Below are positions 50,843-59,665 of a DNA stretch of 64,000 nt, piece by piece. Made by a program: the position numbers and the translations under genes. Under the pieces are notes generated by a model. That model saw only the letters and a program-made list of their open reading frames with translations, was not told the DNA's origin and made no database searches. The first letter of the stretch is position 1, and every line of letters begins with the position of its first letter. Source of the stretch: C-114 sp963745405 (GTDB taxonomy: Bacteria; Chloroflexota; Limnocylindria; Limnocylindrales; CSP1-4); contig CAVUWY010000003.1 of NCBI GenBank assembly GCA_963745405.1, positions 124,001-188,000 on the forward strand, given 5' to 3'.

Positions 50843-51526
50843 ATGAGCGGCCAGGGCGAGACGCTCCGTCTGTTCGAATTCACTCCTGTGCGGGGAGCGT
50901 TCGACTCGATCCTCCGCGATGTCATGATCCCCGACCTGTGGGACCTGCCCGGGGTGCTCGAGGTCTATGTCGGGCGACAGGGACCGGTGGAGATCGGGCC
51001 GCGCCTCGTGGCCTCCATATGGGAGTCCGACGAGGCCATGGCGGACGCCCTCGGCATCTCGTTCGAGACGCCGCTCTTCCATCCCGAGTTCATCGACGAG
51101 ACCGTCGACCGCCGGCTCGAGTTCCTGCCGCTGTCGTTCTCCTACCGGGCTGACACCACGGCGTCGCCCGCGATCATCCGCCTTGTGACCGGCACGGTCC
51201 GGCCGGACGAGCTCGACACGTACATCGGCGAGGCCTGGGCCGGGACCGAGGACGACGCGGCGGCCGGGCGCGGGCCGATGGCTTTGTACCTCGCGACCCG
51301 GCCGCCCGACCGTTTCCGGACCCTGTCCGTCTGGCCGGACTGGGCGACCCTCCAGGACGCGACCGGTGGCGACATCGATCGACCGATCGCGACTCGCCAT
51401 GCGAAGCGGCTCGTCGATTGGGAGGCGCAGCACTACGAGGCCCTGCCTGACCTCCACGGTTCCGTCGAGCCACTCACGGCGACGGCGGCCCCCAGGCGAG
51501 CCGTCACGTCTTCGGAGCACGACTGA
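50843..51526 (+). CDS. Hypothetical protein, possibly a double ABM-like domain
   Basis: 227 residues, soluble. TPVRGAFDSILRDVMIPDLWDLPGVLEVYVGRQ and later IIRLVTGTVRPDELDTYIGE... with ALYLATRPPDRFRTLSVWPDWATLQDATGG look like two dimeric alpha-beta (antibiotic-biosynthesis monooxygenase-like) folds; this is a weak pattern judgement. GAGGGTGAG precedes the ATG at 50843. No link to the membrane-lipid unit other than orientation; 147 bp, including inverted repeats of GCCGGC, separate them. Confidence 0.6.
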   Translation: MSGQGETLRLFEFTPVRGAFDSILRDVMIPDLWDLPGVLEVYVGRQGPVEIGPRLVASIWESDEAMADALGISFETPLFHPEFIDETVDRRLEFLPLSFSYRADTTASPAIIRLVTGTVRPDELDTYIGEAWAGTEDDAAAGRGPMALYLATRPPDRFRTLSVWPDWATLQDATGGDIDRPIATRHAKRLVDWEAQHYEALPDLHGSVEPLTATAAPRRAVTSSEHD

Positions 51527-51547
51527 GTTCGCCACATCGAGCCGCAC

Positions 51548-51774
51548 GTGGATCTGACGGCGGCCGGGCCGATCTACCGGGTGGGCCTGGCCCTCCTCGA
51601 GCTCGAGGACCAGCAGTGGTCGTGCGGCGGAGCGAGGAGTGGGTCCTCGGGCTCTACTACGATGCCGCCGACATGAGCGTCGCCCTCGCCACGGCGGACT
51701 TCGATCAGGTCTTCGCGTACTCCCTCGCCTATCCGCGGCCGGACCGGCTGACGAGCGCGCCCCGGACCGACTGA
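51548..51774 (+). pseudogene. Possible frameshifted short gene
   Basis: GTG 51548 reads DLTAAGPIYRVGLALLELED, then the sense-like pattern moves frame near 51610 to SEEWVLGLYYDAADMSVALA followed by TADFDQVFAYSLAYPRPDRL and ends at TGA 51772. Each half looks coding; neither alone is complete. A GTG at 51616 could start the second part (52 residues). The end overlaps the convergent toroid gene by 46 bp. Unrecognised family. Confidence 0.35.
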
Positions 51775-52877
51775 GCCTCGCGCCGGGCGGTGACCCGGTC
51801 GCGGAGCCCGCGCATCCGCTCCACCGCGAGGAGCCACATCAGCGTGGATTCCGCGCCCTCGTTGGCGTTGATCGCCTTCTCCGACAGCCCGTCCCGGCAC
51901 GCCCCGCGACCGGCGTCGGCGAGCGGCTCGCCGAGGTCGTTCCGGCCGAGGAACCAGGCGAAGGCGGCCTGCGCCGCCAGCAGGTAGCGAGGCTCCCCGG
52001 TCTGCTCGTAGGCGCATTCGGCGGCGAGGATGAGTGCGGTCGCCTCGATCGGCTGCTGGTCGAAGCGGGCCGGCCCCCGCCCTCGGACCCACCAGCCACG
52101 GTTGCCGACCGGATGGAATGACTGGTCGTCGTGGACCTGGGCGTCGATGAGCCAGTCGAGCATGGTGAGCCCGACCTCCTCCAGGTCGACGCGCCCGGAT
52201 CTGCGGCTCGCCATGAGAAGCGCCCTCGGCAGGAGCGGTGCTTCGTACGTGACCGCGTAGTCCGGCCAGGGCCACGTCGGATCGGCCGCGGCACTCGCGA
52301 GTCGATCCCCGAGGCGGTCGGCGAGTAATTCCCCGAGGGACAGCGGCACGAGGCCGCGGGCCCCGTCCCTGGCCGGGTCATCGACGCGCGTCGCGGTCCG
52401 CCCGAGGATCGAGCAGGCAATGAGGGCGGAGGCGATCGCCCTGGGCCAGCGGAGCTCGGCGGCGGCGGGGCAGGCCTGGATGAAGAGACGCGCGCATGTC
52501 CGGCGCACGCCCTCGTCCGGGGCCCCGACCGCCGCCTCGGCCAGAGCGAGCATCGCTCGGCCGTGGGCGTCTTCCGAGCCGATCTCCTCGGCGAACGTGC
52601 CGTCGTCGTCCCGGAAGTTGCGGAATCGCCCGCTGTCCTCGTCGAACGCCGCGCGGAGGTAGCGGACCGCGGAGATCGCGGATTGCGCCACCGGCTTCCA
52701 GCCGATCACCTCGGCATGGAGCAGGTCGACGGAGAGGGCTCGGGCGACGTCGTCCGTGCACGTCCCGAAGGAAGGGTCGGGCCACGGCCCGCGGGCGTGC
52801 TGGTAGATGCCGAGCGGCCCCGTGAGCTCATCGAGATGCTGCCGGACGACGGGTGGCGTCCACTGCTCATCAGACAC
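51729..52877 (-). CDS. Six-hairpin (alpha/alpha toroid) glycosidase-like protein
   Basis: 382 residues, soluble, no signal. Repeated helix pairs with aromatic Trp-rich turns: GIYQHARGPWPDPSFGTCTD, RDDDGTFAEEIGSEDAHGRA, YAVTYEAPLLPRALLMASRR, SFHPVGNRGWWVRGRGPARF, DQQPIEATALILAAECAYEQ, NDLGEPLADAGRGACRDGLS and NANEGAESTLMWLLAVERMR. This is the (alpha/alpha)6 fold of glycosidases and epimerases; the acidic residues could act on an oligosaccharide. It always seems to accompany a family-4-type glycosyltransferase, as here, where the ATG overlaps the GT stop by 8 bp. Substrate unknown. Confidence 0.7.
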   Translation of the reverse strand: MSDEQWTPPVVRQHLDELTGPLGIYQHARGPWPDPSFGTCTDDVARALSVDLLHAEVIGWKPVAQSAISAVRYLRAAFDEDSGRFRNFRDDDGTFAEEIGSEDAHGRAMLALAEAAVGAPDEGVRRTCARLFIQACPAAAELRWPRAIASALIACSILGRTATRVDDPARDGARGLVPLSLGELLADRLGDRLASAAADPTWPWPDYAVTYEAPLLPRALLMASRRSGRVDLEEVGLTMLDWLIDAQVHDDQSFHPVGNRGWWVRGRGPARFDQQPIEATALILAAECAYEQTGEPRYLLAAQAAFAWFLGRNDLGEPLADAGRGACRDGLSEKAINANEGAESTLMWLLAVERMRGLRDRVTARREAQSVRGALVSRSGRG

Positions 52878-54060
52878 GGACCACCTCGGCCGACGTCTGG
52901 ACCGCCGACCGGCGCTCGGGCCCGGCGCCGGCCGACTCGTCGATCAGGTCGGCGAAGAGGTCGCGATACGCGCCGCCGACGTGGGACCACCGCATCCGCC
53001 GTCCGAACGCCGCAGCGCGGGCGCCGATCGCCGCGCGCCGATCGTCGTCACCGAGGAGTGCCTCGATCGCTGCGGACAGGCTATCGCCCGAGGCCGACTC
53101 GACCAGGACTCCGCGATCCTCCGCGAGCACCTCGCGGGCGTAGCTGTACGGCGTAGAGACGATGGCCTTGCCGGCGGCCATGGCGACCGACAGCGTCCCC
53201 GACACGATCTGGTCGAGGCTCGGGTACGGCGTCACGTAGATGTCGGCGGCCTGGAGCCAGCGGGCAAGGTCCGAGGGGGCGAGGAACCGGTCGACGAAGA
53301 GGACGTTCGACTCGAGAGCGCAGGCGGCCACCGCGGCGCGCAGCCGGTCGCGGTAGGCCTCGCCCTCGCGCCGGACGAGGTCGGGGTGAGTGGCGCCGAG
53401 GATGACGAACAGGGCCCGGCGGTCGGCCGCTGCGATGGACGTCATCGCCGCGATCATGTGCTCGTACCCCTTGCCCGGACCGAGCAGTCCGAAGCTGAGG
53501 ATGACCTTGCGCCCGGCAAGCCCGACACCGGCCTTCGCAACGTCGGGGTCGACGAGCGGGATCTCCGGGACGCCGTGAGGGATGATCCGGATGCGGTTCC
53601 ACGACGCGCCGTAGCGACCGTGGAGGAGGCGGGCGGCGGCCATCGACATCACGACGGTCGCCCCGGCGCGTTCGACGAGCCGCGACAGGACGAGGTGTTG
53701 ACCGTGCGACGGCCTGGTCAGGACGGTATGGAGGGTGAGCGCGACCGGAGCGGTCGAGGCGTCGACGAAGTCGAGCAAGTCCGAGCCGTCTGGGCCGCCG
53801 TAGATCCCGTATTCGTGCTGAATGGAGACAAGTTGGGTTCCCGCCGCCGAGACGAGATGGGCCGCGTTCGAGTAGTCGCTCCGCTCGTCCTGTCGTATGC
53901 GCCAGCGGACCTCCGGACCGCAGGAGTCGGGATCGCCGGGACGATGAACCGCCACGACGTCGCCTTCGCCGACCGCGAGTCGCAAGTCCCGGGTGAAGGT
54001 CGCGATCCCGCACATCCGCGGTGGGTAGGTGGATAGGTAGGCGATGCGCGGCGGTGACAC
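52870..54060 (-). CDS. Glycosyltransferase, GT4-type (GT-B fold)
   Basis: 396 residues. RIAYLSTYPPRMCGIATFTRDL is the N-terminal donor/acceptor entry, VSIQHEYGIYGG the acceptor loop, KVILSFGLLGPGKGYEHMIAA and the E-x7-E-like region DIYVTPYPSLDQIVSGTLSVAMAAGKAIVSTPYSYAREVL bind the nucleotide sugar. The start is GTG at 54060, with GGAG 6 nt upstream; longer readings enter a low-complexity leader. First gene of the pair with the toroid protein, so both probably make or trim one glycan (inference). The upstream element TGCATC-N27-GATATC lies ~125 bp before the start. Confidence 0.9.
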   Translation of the reverse strand: MSPPRIAYLSTYPPRMCGIATFTRDLRLAVGEGDVVAVHRPGDPDSCGPEVRWRIRQDERSDYSNAAHLVSAAGTQLVSIQHEYGIYGGPDGSDLLDFVDASTAPVALTLHTVLTRPSHGQHLVLSRLVERAGATVVMSMAAARLLHGRYGASWNRIRIIPHGVPEIPLVDPDVAKAGVGLAGRKVILSFGLLGPGKGYEHMIAAMTSIAAADRRALFVILGATHPDLVRREGEAYRDRLRAAVAACALESNVLFVDRFLAPSDLARWLQAADIYVTPYPSLDQIVSGTLSVAMAAGKAIVSTPYSYAREVLAEDRGVLVESASGDSLSAAIEALLGDDDRRAAIGARAAAFGRRMRWSHVGGAYRDLFADLIDESAGAGPERRSAVQTSAEVVRV

Positions 54061-54183
54061 GGGTACTCCTCGAGTGACTGTGGCCAGCGTCAATCGTGGC
54101 GGTCGACGCGTTGCGGGCCGGCCCGCGTGAGCCCGCGCGGGCTTGCGGGACCGTGGCAGTCTCCGCGCAGCGTCGGCGGTCCG

Positions 54184-54222
54184 GATATCCGACCCGCCGC
54201 CGGCGTCCGTCACGCCGATGCA
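54184..54222 (-). promoter_or_regulatory. TGCATC-N27-GATATC element of the glycosyltransferase
   Basis: On the minus strand TGCATC (54217-54222) is followed after 27 nt by GATATC (54184-54189). One base in the left box differs from the other copies; the spacing is identical. Confidence 0.42.
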
Positions 54223-54260
54223 ACGAGTGCGCGTCGCGCGTGACGACCGGGCGACTGCCG

Positions 54261-54800
54261 ATGCGCCATCCTCCGCGGATGGCACGCACGCACGACGCAG
54301 TCGAAGCCGCTCCGACCGTGCGGGACGCCAGCGGAGCGATCGTCCTCGTCGCTGCCGAGGACGATCGGTTCAGCGAGGTTCGGACGGCAGCCCTCGATCT
54401 CGCCCGCCGCGAGGACCGTCCCGTGATCGTGTATGACTGGGACGCCCCGGGCCTCCTGTCCGAGCCGCTCCCGACGTGGTGGTCGGGCGACGGCCCGGGC
54501 GAACGACCGCCGGGTCCGATGGATCCCCATCAGCTCGAGGTCGCCGGGCGAGGAGCGATCGGGCGGCAGGTCGCCGAGCTCCAGCGGGACGGCGTTCCGG
54601 CCGCGGGCTGGTTGCCGCGCCGACAGGGCGCCGCGGCGCTCGGGGCGTACGCCCTCGAACACGGCGCCGCCGTCCTCGTCGTCCCGGCCGACCTGCCGGA
54701 CATCGCGACGCTCCTCCCACCGGATGGGGCCGTGCCATCTGCAACCTCGCCGACGGCCGCGATCCGCGTCCTGCGCGTCGAAGCCGGAGAACGGCGCTGA
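54261..54800 (+). CDS. Universal-stress-protein-like protein
   Basis: 179 residues. AIVLVAAEDDRFSEVRTAALDLARREDRPVIVYDWDAPG is the first beta-strand and helix of the Usp fold, and GAAALGAYALEHGAAVLVVPADLPDIATL the final strand-helix; the ATP loop G-x2-G-x9-G is not clear. An acidic/Pro-rich stretch (TWWSGDGPGERPPGPMDPHQ) interrupts the fold. The start is ambiguous (ATG 54261 or 54279); no ribosome-binding site is obvious. Its stop overlaps a non-standard start of the topoisomerase gene. Confidence 0.65.
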   Translation: MRHPPRMARTHDAVEAAPTVRDASGAIVLVAAEDDRFSEVRTAALDLARREDRPVIVYDWDAPGLLSEPLPTWWSGDGPGERPPGPMDPHQLEVAGRGAIGRQVAELQRDGVPAAGWLPRRQGAAALGAYALEHGAAVLVVPADLPDIATLLPPDGAVPSATSPTAAIRVLRVEAGERR

Positions 54801-55882
54801 CGCCTGCCTCAAGAGACTCGGTCGCGGCCTCGGCGACGCGCGCGGCGCGCTCCGCCGGGCTCCGCTACGTGTCGGATGCCGTCCCCGGCGTGCGCCGCCT
54901 GGGTCGGGCACCGCGCTTCCGGTACGTGGACCCCGACGGTCGGCCGGTGCGGGATCGAGCGACCCTCGAGCGGATCCGCTCGGTGGCCATCCCGCCGGCG
55001 TGGACGGACGTCTGGATCTCGCCGCGCGCGGACGGCCATCTCCAGGCGACCGGGCGGGATGCCCGCGGGCGCAAGCAATATCGATACCACCGCCGCTGGC
55101 GCACGACGCGCGACGCCTCGAAGTTCGCCCACCTCATCGCCTTCGGCGAGGCCTTGCCGAGGATCCGGCGGCGGGTGGAAGCGGACCTGTCCCGCCGGGG
55201 GCTCGACCTCGACCGCGTCGTCGCCCTCGTGGTCCGCCTCCTCGAGCTTACGCTCATCCGTGTCGGCAACGACGAATATGCGACGAGCAATCGGTCGTAC
55301 GGCCTCACGACCCTTCGCGACCGCCACGTTCGCATCGATGGATCGAGCATCCGGTTCCATTTCCGCGGCAAGTCGGGCCGCGTCCACGACGTGGACCTCC
55401 GCGATCCACGCCTCGCTCGCCTCGTCCGACGCTGCCACGAGCTGCCCGGGCAGGACCTCTTCCAGTACGTCGACGACGCCGGCGAGACGCGGACGGTCGG
55501 GTCTGCGGACGTGAATGACTACCTGCGCCGCGTCGGTGGGGCGGACTTCACGGCGAAGGACTTCCGGACGTGGGCCGGCACGACCCTGGCCTACCGGGCA
55601 TTGTGCGCAGCCGAACGGGCATCGAGCGGCGCATCGGCGAGGCGCGAGGTCGTCGCCGCGATGGGCGAGGTCGCCGACCGGCTCGGCAACACGCCGGCGG
55701 TGTGCCGAGCGAGCTACGTCCACCCCGCCGTCGTCGACGCCTACCTCGACAGCGAGCTCGGCCGAGCCCTCGTCATCGAGGCCGAAGAACGCGGAGGCTT
55801 TCAGGAGCCGTCGACGAGGGCGGAGGAGCTCCGCGTCCTCGCCCTCCTCCGGGCGCGTTCCCGGCGCCCGAGACGTCGCTGA
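54797..55882 (+). CDS. DNA topoisomerase IB (poxvirus/Deinococcus-type)
   Basis: 361 residues. GLRYVSDAVPGVRRLGRAPR opens the domain, and HLQATGRDARGRKQYRYHRRW holds the first catalytic Arg and Lys region. VNDYLRRVGGADFTAKDFRTWAGT carries Lys/Arg residues, and VCRASYVHPAVVDAYL the nucleophilic Tyr. It relaxes supercoils by a 3'-phosphotyrosyl intermediate, without ATP. No ATG, GTG or TTG lies between the Usp stop and GLRYV. A CTG at 54797 overlaps the Usp stop by four bases (CTGA), exactly like the ATGA/GTGA junctions elsewhere here, so a CTG start is likely; otherwise the gene starts upstream inside Usp in another frame. Confidence 0.87.
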   Translation: MTPASRDSVAASATRAARSAGLRYVSDAVPGVRRLGRAPRFRYVDPDGRPVRDRATLERIRSVAIPPAWTDVWISPRADGHLQATGRDARGRKQYRYHRRWRTTRDASKFAHLIAFGEALPRIRRRVEADLSRRGLDLDRVVALVVRLLELTLIRVGNDEYATSNRSYGLTTLRDRHVRIDGSSIRFHFRGKSGRVHDVDLRDPRLARLVRRCHELPGQDLFQYVDDAGETRTVGSADVNDYLRRVGGADFTAKDFRTWAGTTLAYRALCAAERASSGASARREVVAAMGEVADRLGNTPAVCRASYVHPAVVDAYLDSELGRALVIEAEERGGFQEPSTRAEELRVLALLRARSRRPRRR

Positions 55883-55926
55883 CCACCCGCCCGAGCAACG
55901 TGCGCGGTCCGCCGACCGCGGCACCG

Positions 55927-56673
55927 TCAGTCTCCCTGAGCAGCCTCCGTCGCCTTGGCGTCGGGCCTGCGCGAGCCGTGGAGGAACCGGACGACGACAA
56001 CCCCGACGAGCGCACCTGTCGCCGGCCCGACGAGATAGATCCACAGGTCCGTCAGGTCGCCCGCGACGAGCGCCGGACCGATCGAGCGGGCCGGGTTCAT
56101 CGAGGCCCCGGAGATCGGCAGGGCGATGAGCCCGCACAACGCGATCGTGCCGCCCACCGCGAGCGCGGCGTCGGCGCCTACGATCCGATACCGGTCGGCG
56201 GTCCCGAGGACGACGGTCACGAGGAAGAACGTGAGGATGGCCTCGAGCCCGACCGCCGTCCCCGCGGCCACATGCGGTGTCGTGACGCCCGCCCGCATCG
56301 CGTCGCCGAACATGACGCGAAGGACGCCGGCCGCTGCGATCGCCCCGACGACCTGGGCCGCCCAATATTGCCCGAGCCAGGCCGGCGGGAACAGGCCCTT
56401 CAGGGTGAAGGCCAGCGTGACCGCCGGATTGAAGTGAGCGCCCGATGCGTCCCCGATCGCGTAGATGAGCGCCATCACCATGAGCGCCGGCGCGACCGCC
56501 CTGGCCGCCTCCCCGATCTGCCCGCCGGCCAGCGTGGCCATCGTGTCGCCGCCGGCGGCGACGAACACGAGGGCGAACGTGCCGAGGAACTCGGCACCGA
56601 GCCGGCGCGGCCACCGCGGCGGATCGACGGGTCGGAATGTCGGCTCCGTGGTGGATCCGGTCTGACGCGTCAT
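55927..56673 (-). CDS. Aquaporin / MIP-family channel
   Basis: 248 residues with six membrane helices and two NPA half-helices: ASGAHFNPAVTLAFTLKGLF and SGASMNPARSIGPALVAGDL. The arrangement suits a water or small-neutral-solute channel; the constriction residues do not clearly mark it as a glycerol facilitator. ATG at 56673 follows AAGGAG at a rather long 12 nt. Stands alone, divergent from the histidine kinase. Confidence 0.92.
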   Translation of the reverse strand: MTRQTGSTTEPTFRPVDPPRWPRRLGAEFLGTFALVFVAAGGDTMATLAGGQIGEAARAVAPALMVMALIYAIGDASGAHFNPAVTLAFTLKGLFPPAWLGQYWAAQVVGAIAAAGVLRVMFGDAMRAGVTTPHVAAGTAVGLEAILTFFLVTVVLGTADRYRIVGADAALAVGGTIALCGLIALPISGASMNPARSIGPALVAGDLTDLWIYLVGPATGALVGVVVVRFLHGSRRPDAKATEAAQGD

Positions 56674-56850
56674 CGATCGCGAACGCTCCTTCCGGGCCGC
56701 CAGCGATCGGCGACCGGGCCCAGCATGCCGTCGCGGGCGCCCGGTCGGGATACCCGCGAGCGGGCGCTGCATGTAGGCCGCATTCCACCCGGGGCGCCTG
56801 TCACGGTTCTGTAGGTTGACGAAGCGGCGTGCGGGCGGTCCAATCCAGCC

Positions 56851-58725
56851 ATGGAACGTACCGATCGGCCATCGGATCCGGGCTCGACGAGCGCGGATCG
56901 ACGACGATCGACCGGCCGGCGACGGACGGACCGGCGGTCGCGCCTGATCGGCGAGAATCGCGAGAACACCGTCCGGGCGATCGTCCTCGCGCTGGCCGCC
57001 GCGACGATCGCGTTCGTCATCAAGCTCGCCCTGAACACGGTCACGGCCCAGGACGTCGGCTACAGCATCCTCATCCTCGCCGTCGCGACGACGGCCCTGG
57101 CGGCCGGTTTCTGGTCGGGGATCCTCACCGCGGTCCTCGGGTCGGTCGCTGACATCCTCTATTTCCGGAGCACCGGCGGATCGTTCTTCGCCGGCGCACC
57201 CGGCGCCTTCATCCGCTTCCTGATCTTCGTGCCCACCGCCGTCGTCATCGCGTGGCTTGTCGCCGCCACGCGCCTCGAGCGCGAGCGGGCACGGGCGAGC
57301 GCCGAACGATTCCGCCGGCTCATCGACGATTCGCCCGACTTCATCATCGTCGTCGACGAGGCGGACGGGCGGATCGAGCTCGCCAACGTCGCCGCCGCTG
57401 CATTCGGATGGCAGGCCGGTGAGCTCGTCGGAACCGTCGCCGACTCGGTCATCCCCAACATCGCGGAGGTCGGCGCGGCACTGGATGAGCCGGGTACCCG
57501 TCGGGCGATGAACGTGATGGGAGCGGACGGCACGGCTCGGCCGGTCGAAGCGCTCGCCCGGCATATCGATCTCGGCCGGTCCGGCCGACGACTGCTCGTT
57601 TCAGCGCGCGACGTGAGCGAACGGGTCGATGCGGCGGCTCGGCTCATGCGCCTCGCCAGGGTCGAACGTGCGCGGGCGGCCGAACTGCGCGCCGTGATCG
57701 ACGCGATCGACGATGGGGTGGCCGTGTTCGGGCCCGACGGCGAGGTGGTGCTCCTCAATGACGGGATGGTGCGCCTCGTCGGCCCCAGCGTGACGTCCGC
57801 ATCCGAGCTCACCACGCGTCTCGGTCTGTCCGAGGTGGCCGGCATCGAGCCGGGCGCCGCGACGGACGTCCGCCTGTCGGAGTCCGAGCGCTGGCTCGAA
57901 GTAAGGCGGTTCACCGTCCGTCCCGAGGATGAACCCGACGCCGGGGCGTCGAATCTCGTGATCGTGCGCGACACCACGTCGGAGCGGGCAGCACGGGAGG
58001 CCCGAGACACGTTCCTCGGGATCCTTTCCCATGAGCTCCGTACGCCGGTGACGTCGATCCTCGGCATCGCCCACATCCTCGCCCGACCCGAGCCCACCCT
58101 CTCCGAGGACGACCGGCGCGATCTGTCCCTCGACGTCTCGGAGGAGGCCGAACGGCTCCATCACCTCATCGAGGACCTCCTCGTCCTGAGCCGGGCCGAG
58201 GGAGGCAGGCTGGAATTCGAGGCGGAACCGATCCTCATCCAGCACGCGATCCGGTCGGTGGCAGCGGCGGAGGCCCGCCGATGGCCCCATGTCCGCTTCA
58301 CGCCCGTCATCCCGGCATCGCTGCCGCCCATCGCCGGAGACCGGACCTACGTGGAGCAGGTGCTCCGGAATCTGATCGGCAACGCCGGCAAGTACAGCGA
58401 CGAGCGCGGCGCCGAGGTCCGGATCGAGGCGAACCTCGTCGACGACGAGATCGTGGTCCGGGTGCTCGACCGGGGGCCGGGCTTCAGCGAGGCGGATGCC
58501 GGTCGTCTCTTTGACATCTTCTTCCGATCGAGCAGCACGTCTCGCGTACGCTCCGGAGCCGGGATCGGCCTGTTCGTGACGAAGAGCCTCGTCGAGATGA
58601 TGGGCGGCCGGGCATGGGCGGCCCTCCGCGAAGGCGGTGGGTCGGAGTTCGGCTTCGCCCTCCCAGTGCTGACTGATGACGAGCCCGTGTCCGAGACCAG
58701 CGCGGCCGCGTCCGCGCCACGCTAG
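56851..58725 (+). CDS. Sensor histidine kinase with KdpD-like membrane domain and PAS domain
   Basis: 624 residues. Four helices at about 46-135 (AIVLALAAATIAFVIKLALN through LIFVPTAVVIAWLVAATRL) resemble the DUF4118 domain of KdpD. A PAS domain (RFRRLIDDSPDFIIVVDEAD, ~150-265) and a second PAS-like part (LRAVIDAIDDGVAVFGPDGE, ~280-375) follow. HisKA: FLGILSHELRTPVTSILG with the phospho-His near 395. HATPase: LIGNAGKYS (N-box) near 507, DRGPGFSE and GAGIGLFVTKSLVEMMGG. No response regulator adjoins; the KdpE-like regulator at 36881 may be its partner. Confidence 0.92.
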   Translation: MERTDRPSDPGSTSADRRRSTGRRRTDRRSRLIGENRENTVRAIVLALAAATIAFVIKLALNTVTAQDVGYSILILAVATTALAAGFWSGILTAVLGSVADILYFRSTGGSFFAGAPGAFIRFLIFVPTAVVIAWLVAATRLERERARASAERFRRLIDDSPDFIIVVDEADGRIELANVAAAAFGWQAGELVGTVADSVIPNIAEVGAALDEPGTRRAMNVMGADGTARPVEALARHIDLGRSGRRLLVSARDVSERVDAAARLMRLARVERARAAELRAVIDAIDDGVAVFGPDGEVVLLNDGMVRLVGPSVTSASELTTRLGLSEVAGIEPGAATDVRLSESERWLEVRRFTVRPEDEPDAGASNLVIVRDTTSERAAREARDTFLGILSHELRTPVTSILGIAHILARPEPTLSEDDRRDLSLDVSEEAERLHHLIEDLLVLSRAEGGRLEFEAEPILIQHAIRSVAAAEARRWPHVRFTPVIPASLPPIAGDRTYVEQVLRNLIGNAGKYSDERGAEVRIEANLVDDEIVVRVLDRGPGFSEADAGRLFDIFFRSSSTSRVRSGAGIGLFVTKSLVEMMGGRAWAALREGGGSEFGFALPVLTDDEPVSETSAAASAPR

Positions 58726-58728
58726 TAT
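58723..58728 (+). promoter_or_regulatory. -10 box upstream of the bicupin gene
   Basis: TAGTAT, beginning on the stop codon of the kinase; it would start a transcript ~15 nt before the bicupin GTG, with GGAGGA in the short leader. Confidence 0.45.
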
Positions 58729-58749
58729 CCGGATGAAGGCGGAGGACGA

Positions 58750-59610
58750 GTGCGGATCTCACCCAAGATGCTCCAGGGCGTTCGTCGTGGAGAGATGCTC
58801 GTCAGGTACGCACTCCTGGGCCCGGTGGCGTTCGTCCACGCCGACCTCCCCAAGGCCGGCACGGCGGGGACCGGCCTCGACGAGCCGTGCGCGATGCAGC
58901 ACCATGGGATCGTCATCCGCGGCTCCCTGATCGCCGATTTCGAGGACGGCGGGCGGGAGGCGTTCGATGCGGGCACGGCGTTCTACGTGCCGGCCGGGCC
59001 GAGTCACAGCTTCAGCACCGAGGGCGCCACGATCGTGGCCGGCTTCGCGCCGCTCACAGGGGCCGAGGAGATCGATCCCACGAGCCTCGCCGCCAGCGGG
59101 TTCGAGGTGCTCGACCGGACGTCACCGGCGACCGTGCCGCCCGCGACCATCAAGATCCACGGGCGGGTCGCGCCATATCGGCGCAAGGGCGCGGTCGAGA
59201 CCGAAGGCGCGATCATGGGCAGCTGGCTGCTTACCCGCGCGACGTTCGGACCAAGCAGTCCCTACACATCGACCTGGTGCGAGCTGCCTCACTGGGGCGT
59301 CGTCCTCGACGGTGACATGGCGATCACCTACCGGGACGACGTCGAGCTCGTCTCGCGCGGCGATGCCTACTACGCACCGGCCGGCCATCGGTTCGAGACC
59401 GCCGACGGTGCGACCTTCATCGACTACACGCCGCTCGACGAGCTGGATGGGCGCCACCCGATCCCGGTCTACCGGCGGACGCTCGTCGATCGCCTCATCG
59501 CGGCGGAAGCCCGCTCAGCGGCTCGGATCGATCCCGAAGTTCCCGCCGAACGACAGCCGGAGCCGCTGCTCGTGAAGCGACTGTTCCGAACGCCGCTGCC
59601 CGCGGTTTGA
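58750..59610 (+). CDS. Bicupin-like hypothetical protein
   Basis: 286 residues. Two cupin-like halves: QHHGIVIRGSLIADFEDGGR with EAFDAGTAFYVPAGPSHSFS, and LPHWGVVLDGDMAITYRDDV with LVSRGDAYYAPAGHRFETAD. G-x4-H-x-F/PAGHxF patterns suggest a metal site in each half. No catalytic identity can be read from the sequence; members include dioxygenases, isomerases and sugar-binding sensors. GTG start with GGAGGA upstream. Only 24 bp behind the histidine kinase; sensing-related role is possible but unproven. Confidence 0.7.
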   Translation: MRISPKMLQGVRRGEMLVRYALLGPVAFVHADLPKAGTAGTGLDEPCAMQHHGIVIRGSLIADFEDGGREAFDAGTAFYVPAGPSHSFSTEGATIVAGFAPLTGAEEIDPTSLAASGFEVLDRTSPATVPPATIKIHGRVAPYRRKGAVETEGAIMGSWLLTRATFGPSSPYTSTWCELPHWGVVLDGDMAITYRDDVELVSRGDAYYAPAGHRFETADGATFIDYTPLDELDGRHPIPVYRRTLVDRLIAAEARSAARIDPEVPAERQPEPLLVKRLFRTPLPAV

Positions 59611-59665
59611 GTCGTCGAATCGACCGCGTGACCGGTCGTCCCCGGTCGCGGGCAGCCCATCGGGA

